Source: Euplotes aediculatus
Taxonomy: Eukaryota; Ciliophora; Spirotrichea; Euplotida; Euplotidae
DNA length: 39,569 nucleotides
Direction: 5' to 3'
Assembly (NCBI GenBank): GCA_030463445.1
Contig: JAQGFW010004635.1
Span: forward strand, 1-39,569
Shown: positions 8,142 to 14,550 of the stretch, one piece after another
Position numbering within the stretch: the stretch's first letter is position 1
How the letters are laid out: every line of letters starts with the position of its first letter
Notes under the pieces: generated by a model
The model's database searches: none
Seen by the model: the letters and a program-made list of their open reading frames with translations, nothing else
What the model was told of the DNA's origin: nothing
Translations under genes and position numbers: made by a program

Positions 8142-10001
8142 ATGGAAAAATGGAGAAAGAAACTGGTTATCCACAGTTCATTATTGCTGTCGGCTCTCCT
8201 AATATTTACTAATTTATCCTTTGCCCAGCAAGGAAATGTAGGGGTGGGTACAGTTAAACCCGATAATTCGGCTATTCTTGATATATCTTCGACCTCAAAA
8301 GGGTTACTGATTCCTAGGATGAGTCTTTCACAACGCACCGAGATACAAGCTCCCGCAACAGGTTTGATGGTTTATCAGACAGACCTTCTATCAGGTTTTT
8401 ATTTTTATAACGGCGAACGCTGGCAGGCTCTCAATAGCAGTATGCAGAACTCTGTCGCCGAAGCTGGGGGCTGGCTAACTTCTGGTAATGCAGGTCTCGA
8501 AAGAGGTGCGTTTATCGGTACAACCGATACACTGGCACTGGCGTTTAGAACAAACAACCAGCCATCTGGCTTAATAGATTTCAAGAGAGGTAATACATTT
8601 TTTGGCTATCAAGCAGGTCTTAAAACTACTGGTACATATACCACAGCGATTGGCTCAGGAGCATTATTTAACATGACAAATGGTTTGTATAATGTGGCTC
8701 TCGGTACACTTACATTGCATTATAATACGGGTGGTTCGGCAAACACGGCAATCGGTACGGCTGCTGGTTTGGGAAATAACGGCTCTGGAAACATATTTGT
8801 TGGTTTTCAAGCGGGGGCTAATGCCAATGGTAACAATCAACTTTATATTGACAACTCAGGTACACCTTCTCCTTTGATATATGGACACTTTGAAACTGAC
8901 CGAGTAGGTATTAATACCAATCAGCCTACAAGTACGTTTTCGATTGATAGTAAACAATTGGGTATCAGTGGGTTAGAGTTTAAGCAACTCAATGAAAGTT
9001 CAGTACCTGCGAGGTCAAATGGTAAAGTACTGACATTGGATAATTTAGGACGTGTGATTTTGGCGAGAGATTCGGTGGGTTCGGGTAATGGTACAGTAAT
9101 TGTCTCTCAAGATTGGCTGAGAAGTCCTAATGGAGACATTATTAATAATAATCCAGGTGATGTTTTAATTAATGGGTTAAGATTCCCAACGATAAATAGT
9201 AATACATTCGTATCTGGAAGCAACGGCAAAGTGCTTTCGGTAGATGAAAACGGACGAGTTTTCTTGGCAAAAGACTCGATTGGGGTGGCTTCTGGTGGTG
9301 GTACAAATGGAACCTCTTATTGGACAATTAACGGAGGTACAATCTCTAACAATAATAATGGAGAAGTACATATTGGTAAAGGATTAAAAATTTGGGGTGG
9401 CTCGACTGTCCATAATGGTTTTTGGGTAAATAGTTTGGTGGCAGGTGCGAGTGGTATGTTTTTTAGCCAATTGAATAGTAGTAGCCCTACGGCACAATCC
9501 AATGGTAAAGTACTTTCGGTAGATAATGATGGTTTTGTAATCTTAGTCCCTGATGTAGTTGGCGGTGGCGGCGGCACAACAACCGTAGTAAATGTGGATT
9601 GGGATAATAATAACGGTATTTTAGAACCTAAAAACAACGCAAGAGTAGCGATTGGAGGTGGAATCTCTAACTATCCAGTAGGGTATAATCTTTTTGTAAA
9701 AGGCGGAATCTTAGCCGAAAGAGTAAGGGTTGCCGTAGCAAATAGCGATAAATGGGCAGATTATGTTTTTGAACCTTCTTACCAATTGAGACCGTTGAGT
9801 GAGGTCGAAAGTTATATCAAACTTCATAAACATTTACCAAATGTGCCTTCGGCAAGTGAAATGGCAAAAAATGGTTTGGATATTCTCGAAGTTAGTGCAA
9901 AGTTTATGGAAAAAATCGAAGAATTAACCCTCTACATGATTGATTTAGAAAAGAGAAATCAAGCCTTAGAAAAGAGAGTGAAAGATTTAGAAAGCAAATA
10001 A
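8142..10001 (+). CDS. Secreted repeat/tail-fibre-like surface protein
   Basis: 619 aa with a signal peptide (about 1-28, ending SFAQ). The N-terminal part has the Bacteroidota surface-protein block NVGVGTVKPDNSAILDIS, KGLLIPRMSLSQRTEI, PATGLMVYQTD and GFYFYNG. The middle (about 165-240) has beta-helix-like TAIGSGAL, NVALGTLT and TAIGTAAG units like those of tail-fibre and endosialidase-type stalks. Three copies of a 22-residue SNGKVL unit follow (see 9015-9563). The C terminus has LRPLSEVESYIKLHKHLPNV, then a Lys/Glu-rich coiled coil (about 585-619). I infer a trimeric, fibrous, surface-exposed protein; the ligand is unknown. It stands alone, with an inverted repeat upstream and a terminator downstream. 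Confidence 0.8.
   Translation: MEKWRKKLVIHSSLLLSALLIFTNLSFAQQGNVGVGTVKPDNSAILDISSTSKGLLIPRMSLSQRTEIQAPATGLMVYQTDLLSGFYFYNGERWQALNSSMQNSVAEAGGWLTSGNAGLERGAFIGTTDTLALAFRTNNQPSGLIDFKRGNTFFGYQAGLKTTGTYTTAIGSGALFNMTNGLYNVALGTLTLHYNTGGSANTAIGTAAGLGNNGSGNIFVGFQAGANANGNNQLYIDNSGTPSPLIYGHFETDRVGINTNQPTSTFSIDSKQLGISGLEFKQLNESSVPARSNGKVLTLDNLGRVILARDSVGSGNGTVIVSQDWLRSPNGDIINNNPGDVLINGLRFPTINSNTFVSGSNGKVLSVDENGRVFLAKDSIGVASGGGTNGTSYWTINGGTISNNNNGEVHIGKGLKIWGGSTVHNGFWVNSLVAGASGMFFSQLNSSSPTAQSNGKVLSVDNDGFVILVPDVVGGGGGTTTVVNVDWDNNNGILEPKNNARVAIGGGISNYPVGYNLFVKGGILAERVRVAVANSDKWADYVFEPSYQLRPLSEVESYIKLHKHLPNVPSASEMAKNGLDILEVSAKFMEKIEELTLYMIDLEKRNQALEKRVKDLESK
9015..9563 (+). repeat. Three coding repeats SNGKVLxxDxxGxVxLxxDxxG
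   Basis: Units of 22 codons start at 9015, 9219 and 9498 in the same frame. Each begins SNGKVL and ends with D-S/V-I/V-G. The spacers between them differ in length and sequence, so these are old, diverged structural repeats and not recent tandem copies. Confidence 0.75.
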
Positions 10002-10037
10002 ATAGATTAGATAAGTTTAAGATAAAAATCCGATTTG

Positions 10038-10076
10038 AAAGCCCGATGGAATTACACCATCGGGCTTTTTATTTTT
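10038..10076 (+). terminator. Rho-independent terminator of the 8142 gene
   Basis: A perfect 12-bp stem AAAGCCCGATGG / CCATCGGGCTTT with a 7-nt loop is followed by a T-rich run (TTATTTTT). It lies 37 nt after the stop at 10001. Confidence 0.92.
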
Positions 10077-10111
10077 AAAACCTTAAAAACCTATATTTAG
10101 CCAAGTAAAAC

Positions 10112-10846
10112 TTAGTTTTTTGTATTCAGGATATTTTTCTTGAATTTATCGAGCAAGACAGTTCTGAACTTATCTCCAATCGGGATTTTTGGAAAGCCTT
10201 TCAGTACGATTTCGTTGCCGTCAATGGCTTTTATGGCGTTTACCGCAACAATATAAGAGCGATGAACCCGGATGAAGTTATTGTCTGGAATCTTCTTTTC
10301 TATATCTCCGATACCGATGTATGTTACAACCCTACTGTTATCGTGCAATTGTATCGAGATATAATTTAGCATACCTTCTATATAAACTATCTGGTCGAAC
10401 TCGACCTTTTGGAGCTTGCCTTTATGCTCAGTTTTGAGTAACAAAAAATCAAGCTTTTCGCTGTTATCGGGGCCTTTATCAGATTCTTTATTGATAATAT
10501 TAAAGACTTTTTCGACTCCTTTCAAAAAACGCTCAAAAGGAATCGGCTTCATCAGATAATCAACCACAGCGGCGTGTTCGTAGCTATCAACCGCAAATTG
10601 CGAATAAGCGGTCGTCAGAATAACCTTGGCGTTTATGGCATAAGTTTGCAGAAACTGCATACCTGTCAGCTTAGGCATCTGAATATCTAAAAAAATTAAA
10701 TCTACTTCGTTTTCTTTAAGGAAAGAGAGGGCGTTGATAGGGTTATCGAATGTGCCAAGTACATTTAAATAAGGGATGTCGCCTGCGTATTTCACCAAAA
10801 GGTTTATTGCCGAAGGTTCATCGTCAATGATAATACAGTTAATCAT
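10112..10846 (-). CDS. LytTR-type response regulator
   Basis: 244 aa. Receiver domain about 1-120 with the acidic pair D8-D9 (IIIDDEPSA), phospho-acceptor D54 (FLDIQMPKLTG), Thr in LTTAYS and the conserved Lys in YLMKPIPF, so it looks fully functional. The C-terminal LytTR DNA-binding domain (about 140-235) shows VEFDQIVYIEGMLNYISI and FIRVHRSYIVAVNAI. It is the usual partner of the LytS-like kinase just upstream (163 nt between them), on the same strand. The pair diverges from the peptide locus starting at 12220 and is a natural candidate to control it. The target site is not identified. Confidence 0.92.
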   Translation of the reverse strand: MINCIIIDDEPSAINLLVKYAGDIPYLNVLGTFDNPINALSFLKENEVDLIFLDIQMPKLTGMQFLQTYAINAKVILTTAYSQFAVDSYEHAAVVDYLMKPIPFERFLKGVEKVFNIINKESDKGPDNSEKLDFLLLKTEHKGKLQKVEFDQIVYIEGMLNYISIQLHDNSRVVTYIGIGDIEKKIPDNNFIRVHRSYIVAVNAIKAIDGNEIVLKGFPKIPIGDKFRTVLLDKFKKNILNTKN

Positions 10847-11009
10847 GGAAGTCAGTTAATATAAATTCAACAATACTAATAAGTTAAGTACTGGGAAAAT
10901 CGAAACGTTTTATAGATACCTTTTTTGGGTTACTTCCACTCATAAGCCAAATATACAATTTATTTGGGAGGCTACCGAGTATTGGTTTATAATTTTTCTC
11001 AATAGGCGA

Positions 11010-12104
11010 TTATTCGTGCCTTAGATTAATCACGAGGTTTACACTGAAAAAATCGTCGGTATCAGAAATATCGAGTCCAAAATCTTTTTTGTAGATAAGT
11101 TCGAGTCTTTGCATTGCATTTTTTAGTCCAGTTTTAGTCGAGGCAAATTCGGTTGTATAGCTTTTCTTATTAGACACAAAAAAAGTAAATTGGTCTTCGG
11201 TTATGGTTGTAGATATTTTTAGTGGATGCTGCGGGTCGTATAAATCGCCGTACTTGAAAGCATTATCAATAAACGAAATCAAAATCAATGGCGGTATTTG
11301 AGTATAAGCAGCAATAGACCGCCCGTTGGTCTGCATATCAATATTGAGGGCATTATGAAAACGCATCTGCTGGATTTGTACAAAAGACTCGATGTGTTTG
11401 AGTTCGTTCTCGACCGATGTCAGGTTTTGAGTACTCGAAATTGAGGTAACATATCGCATCATTTCGGAGAGTGTCATCAGCGACCCCGCCAGTTTATCAG
11501 ACACCATAACTGCCTCTGAATAAATAAAATTGAGGGTATTAAACAAAAAATGAGGATTTATCTGTGCCTGCAAAAAAGCAAGTTCGGCATTGATACGGGC
11601 TTTTTCTTGCAAAAAATACTCTTGTTGGAGCTTGGCTCGTTCTTTTTGGAGCGATATTGAGTGCAGAAAAAACCAATAGCAATAAGAATAAATAAGGTAA
11701 TTGAAGAATATCCAGGTGCTTTCTATATAAAACGTGCTGGATACTGCAAATTTGGATGCAGAGAGTTCGGGTATGCCTAAGGCTTCATAAATAAAAGATT
11801 TGTACAGAAACCTCAAACTTATGTAGCAACCCAACATGAATACAGTAATCAGGATAATCCAATGGATTTTTTTTTGTGGGATAAAAATACGTAGTATATA
11901 GACATTCAAATAAAAAACAATAATAATAGGAGCGAAGTTTAATATATTACGTAGTACAAACTTTGAATCTATCATGCCTTCGTATAAGTATATGGCTTGC
12001 ATATAAGATAAAAAACTTATCCATGCCAAAGTGTGTACTCCGATACTTCTCAGAAATCTCTTATTTTGTGCCATCCAGCTATTTAGGTTTTTGATTGGTG
12101 TCAT
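11010..12104 (-). CDS. LytS-like membrane sensor histidine kinase
   Basis: 364 aa from the ATG at 12104; a longer frame opens at 12200 but its extra 32 residues (Lys- and Cys-rich) look like leader region. Four hydrophobic segments fill about residues 20-170, then the His_kinase domain with QAQINPHFLFNTLNFIY (H185) and a degenerate HATPase domain with PPLILISFIDNAFKYG. Kinases of this type phosphorylate LytTR regulators. The gene is divergent from the first precursor (12220) with about 115 nt between the starts. Given that position, I infer that it may sense the peptide product or an envelope cue; there is no direct evidence of the ligand. Confidence 0.88.
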   Translation of the reverse strand: MTPIKNLNSWMAQNKRFLRSIGVHTLAWISFLSYMQAIYLYEGMIDSKFVLRNILNFAPIIIVFYLNVYILRIFIPQKKIHWIILITVFMLGCYISLRFLYKSFIYEALGIPELSASKFAVSSTFYIESTWIFFNYLIYSYCYWFFLHSISLQKERAKLQQEYFLQEKARINAELAFLQAQINPHFLFNTLNFIYSEAVMVSDKLAGSLMTLSEMMRYVTSISSTQNLTSVENELKHIESFVQIQQMRFHNALNIDMQTNGRSIAAYTQIPPLILISFIDNAFKYGDLYDPQHPLKISTTITEDQFTFFVSNKKSYTTEFASTKTGLKNAMQRLELIYKKDFGLDISDTDDFFSVNLVINLRHE

Positions 12105-12219
12105 ACAACAGCCGTTTAGTATAGTACAAATTGCTGTAAATATAATTTTTTTTTTATACTGGATGTATAAACACAATTTTGAATCGAAATTATTAACCAA
12201 CCTAATTAATTTTTACCTT

Positions 12220-12345
12220 ATGAAAAATGTTACAAACGTACCCGCAAATCTTTCATTGAAAAAAACAACAGTTACTAAATTGAATAGTATCAACACCTAC
12301 ACCGAAGGCGGTCGTAGCAGTTGGGCAAAGACACGCCAAGAATAG
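12220..12345 (+). CDS. Candidate RiPP precursor with class I lanthipeptide-type leader, Cys-free core
   Basis: 41 aa. The leader contains LSLKKTTVTKLN (residues 11-22), the recurring Bacteroidota class I lanthipeptide leader pattern (LxLxKxTvxxLN). The following 19 residues are rich in Ser/Thr (S23, T26, T28, S34, S35, T39) and have one Trp (W36) and a Gly-Gly, but no Cys. LanB-type dehydration is therefore possible while lanthionine rings are not. The next gene is a LanC-like protein without zinc ligands, which fits. A longer in-frame opening exists upstream (12031), but the leader motif supports the ATG at 12220. Alternative: a decayed precursor. Confidence 0.72.
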   Translation: MKNVTNVPANLSLKKTTVTKLNSINTYTEGGRSSWAKTRQE

Positions 12346-12404
12346 TAAACTCATTAGCAGGTGAGGGGGATATTTCTCCTTCACCCAATTTTATTTTTAT
12401 CAAG

Positions 12405-13424
12405 ATGGATTCATTAGGTTATATTTTTTATAAATTCAGATACCTAAATGCCCCTGCCGAGGAGCTACTCGAATACATCTTGAATATCTTGCAGGTAGAG
12501 CATGAGCATCTTAGGGATGAAGATTGGGTCGAAATCCTTACGATTCTATATAACATCCGACAAGCAGATTACACAGGTACGCTACTGAGGAAAATAGATG
12601 AGATTTTGTTTGATAAAGCCATCCGAAAATACGAGAATAACCAGTTTATATTTAAAGGTGGTTTTACGGTATTTCTCAATTATTTTCTACACTGTGTGCC
12701 ATCCTCTGCCGAATGTAGTTCGTATGTCAGGTACTTACTTATGTGCCTACACAAAGACGAAACTCTACATATTGATAACCTTACCAAAAACGAGGTGATA
12801 GATTTTACCTTTTTGGAGGGTATTACGGGTATTATCAATGTACTATGCCATGTAAAAGAGATTGGGATTGATGCCCCGTTTATAGAGGAATGGGTACTCA
12901 ATGGCTGTAAGTTTATTTTTGAGAATGGCTTAGAAATAGACTCTTCGCAAGGTGTTTTTTCGTATTATCCACTACGGATTAATCTCAAAACAGGCGAAAT
13001 CTGGATGGATAATTCGTTGGGGTACGCCAAAGGAGATTTAAATGAGGTTTTGCTTTATTACAAAGTTGGCAGCATCTTCGGTATCAGCAAATATATTAAA
13101 ATTGCTGATACGATTGGGGCATTCGCCGCCGCACGACGAGATTATGCAAACACATTGATTACAGATAGTTCGTTTTATAACGGAACCACTGGATTGGTCA
13201 ATTATTATGAAAAACTATACAGGCTTTCGCAACAGCCTCAATATTTAAAAGCAAAAAAATATTGGCTAAGAGAAACGACCCGATTCTTAAAAAAAGAATT
13301 GGCAGAAGACCACTATAAAGGTAAAGAATACAGGCTTACAAGTGGCCTTTTTGGGGTATTATTGACGATGGATGAAAGCCAAAAAGCGAATTCAACCTCG
13401 TGGTGTACACCTCTTTTGATATAA
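12405..13424 (+). CDS. LanC-like protein lacking the zinc site
   Basis: 339 aa from the ATG at 12405 (residue numbers from there); an ATG at 12321 overlaps the precursor and adds an unlikely N terminus. The alpha-barrel LanC pattern is visible: FLEGITGIINVL (about 136-147), NSLGYAKGDLNEVLL (about 203-217), SFYNGTTGLVNYYEKLYR (about 256-273) and YRLTSGLFGVLL. In active LanC cyclases the zinc ligands lie in WCYGD and CHGxAG. Here these read YAKGD and YNGTTG, so all three ligands (Cys, Cys, His) are replaced by Ala, Tyr and Asn. Classical thioether cyclisation is therefore unlikely. It may act as a scaffold for LanB or for peptide binding. It ends just before the LuxR-type gene. Confidence 0.78.
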   Translation: MDSLGYIFYKFRYLNAPAEELLEYILNILQVEHEHLRDEDWVEILTILYNIRQADYTGTLLRKIDEILFDKAIRKYENNQFIFKGGFTVFLNYFLHCVPSSAECSSYVRYLLMCLHKDETLHIDNLTKNEVIDFTFLEGITGIINVLCHVKEIGIDAPFIEEWVLNGCKFIFENGLEIDSSQGVFSYYPLRINLKTGEIWMDNSLGYAKGDLNEVLLYYKVGSIFGISKYIKIADTIGAFAAARRDYANTLITDSSFYNGTTGLVNYYEKLYRLSQQPQYLKAKKYWLRETTRFLKKELAEDHYKGKEYRLTSGLFGVLLTMDESQKANSTSWCTPLLI

Positions 13425-13462
13425 ATGATAGATTGAAAACTATTGTAAAACGGCTAAATCGA

Positions 13463-14098
13463 ATGAAAACTACAATTGCAATAGCGACAAATCAACGATT
13501 ATTATGTGAATCTTTGGGGTTTGTGGCAGAGAATAAAAATTTTGAAGTAGTGTGTATGGAGCAGGAGGGTGAATTGGCATACCAAAAAATCAAATGCCAA
13601 CGCCCCGATATAGCACTTGTAGATTTAGATTTACCTAAAATGGATGGTATTGAGATGCTCAAAGCCCTACGAAAAGACGAAGCTCCAACCCGATTTATAT
13701 TTTTTATTACCCAGCCCGATACCCGTAAGGTTTCGCAGGCGTTTAATGTTTTTCCGCACGGTTTTTTGCATGCCAACGGCAGTATGTTTGAGATGATATA
13801 CTGTATTAATTCGGTAAAAGAGGGTAAACCGTATTTTTCGGATAAAGTCTATGAGATTTGCCAAACAAACAACTCTCGCCGACAACTCATTGCCGAGCAA
13901 CTCAACGATTTATCCAACCGAGAGAAAGAAATCCTGCAAGAAGTAGGTAAAGATTTATCAACCAAAGAGATTGCCGATAAACTATTCATATCTGTAAAAA
14001 CGGTAGAGAATCACAAAAGCCGAATCGGCGAAAAATTGAATCTAAAAGGGCATAAAGCACTCAAAAAATATGTGCAGGGCGTAGCAGATTTCTTGTAG
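13463..14098 (+). CDS. LuxR/NarL-type regulator with a degenerate receiver
   Basis: 211 aa from the ATG at 13463; an ATG at 13400 would overlap the LanC-like gene. The receiver-like domain (1-120) keeps a possible acceptor D54 in LVDLDLPKMDG, but the acidic pair normally written DD reads T9-N10 (IAIATNQRLL), and the conserved Lys reads A104 (GFLHANGS, canonical GYLLKN). The C-terminal LuxR helix-turn-helix (about 148-205) is intact: LSNREKEILQEVGKDLSTKE and LFISVKTVENHKSRIGEKLN. It should bind DNA, but standard phosphorylation control looks impaired, so ligand control or constitutive action is possible. It sits between two precursor genes and is the likely local regulator. Confidence 0.88.
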   Translation: MKTTIAIATNQRLLCESLGFVAENKNFEVVCMEQEGELAYQKIKCQRPDIALVDLDLPKMDGIEMLKALRKDEAPTRFIFFITQPDTRKVSQAFNVFPHGFLHANGSMFEMIYCINSVKEGKPYFSDKVYEICQTNNSRRQLIAEQLNDLSNREKEILQEVGKDLSTKEIADKLFISVKTVENHKSRIGEKLNLKGHKALKKYVQGVADFL

Positions 14099-14123
14099 GT
14101 TGCAAATTCGTCAATTTATTAAA

Positions 14124-14139
14124 TGGGGGTTTTCCCCCA
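14124..14139. other. G5/C5 hairpin downstream of the LuxR-type gene
   Basis: TGGGGG and CCCCCA form a 6-bp stem around TTTT, 26 nt after the stop codon. No T-tract follows, so termination is uncertain. It stands out in an AT-rich setting and separates the regulator from the next precursor. Confidence 0.5.
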
Positions 14140-14271
14140 GCAAAATAAGTAAAACACTCATAACTTTTTGAGGAAAGACCCATAAAAAAATCTTTGGACA
14201 ATCCACCAACTTTGTATCGTTAAGTTAATCGAAAAAACAAATCTTTATTCAAATTCTAAACAATTAAAACA

Positions 14272-14439
14272 ATGGCAAACATTACAAAAAACTCTGCAGA
14301 AATCAAAGAATTATTGAAAGCTAAAATTGATTCTTTCCAAGTAGAAGAATTAGAATCTCGCTTAGAAATGGAAGCGTGGTTTGATGACATCAACGTGGCT
14401 TGTTCGGATAAAGCAGCGGCTGTAGAAGCACAGGCTTAA
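14272..14439 (+). CDS. RiPP precursor candidate 1 of the FxVEELExRxExxxW family
   Basis: 55 aa, too short for routine gene calling. An acidic helical N-terminal half ends in FQVEELESRLEMEAW (F22 to W36), then FDDINVACSDKAA with a single Cys (C44) eight residues after the Trp, and an Ala-rich tail. The same ungapped motif is found at 20491 and 20763. It is followed by a hairpin with a T-rich tail (14458-14520) and then the terpene-enzyme fusion, a common precursor-then-enzyme order. I infer that it is a substrate of the locus; W36 and C44 are candidate modification sites. There is no double-Gly cleavage site. Alternative: a small carrier or regulatory protein. Confidence 0.8.
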   Translation: MANITKNSAEIKELLKAKIDSFQVEELESRLEMEAWFDDINVACSDKAAAVEAQA

Positions 14440-14457
14440 TCAAGAATCGCCCAACAT

Positions 14458-14520
14458 AAAAGCTGATGAAATTCAACAACGGAAAACACTCCAAGATTGA
14501 ATCCATCAGCTTTTGTCTTT
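14458..14520 (+). terminator. Hairpin attenuator between precursor and terpene enzyme
   Basis: A perfect 11-bp stem AAAAGCTGATG (14458-14468) / CATCAGCTTTT (14504-14514) with a 35-nt loop is followed by GTCTTTT. It lies 18 nt after the precursor stop and 37 nt before the next ATG. Partial read-through would give far more precursor than enzyme. Confidence 0.7.
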
Positions 14521-14550
14521 TACAAAAAACCTTAATTATTTACACCGAAA

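Noticed and set aside
12031-12219. Longer N terminus for the first precursor
   Set aside because: It would read through the divergent promoter region and antisense to the kinase; the leader motif places the start at 12220.
14200-14271. Promoter for the 14272 precursor (CAACTTTG near 14211)
   Set aside because: One mismatch to TAnnTTTG and no TTTG at the right distance; not strong enough to list.
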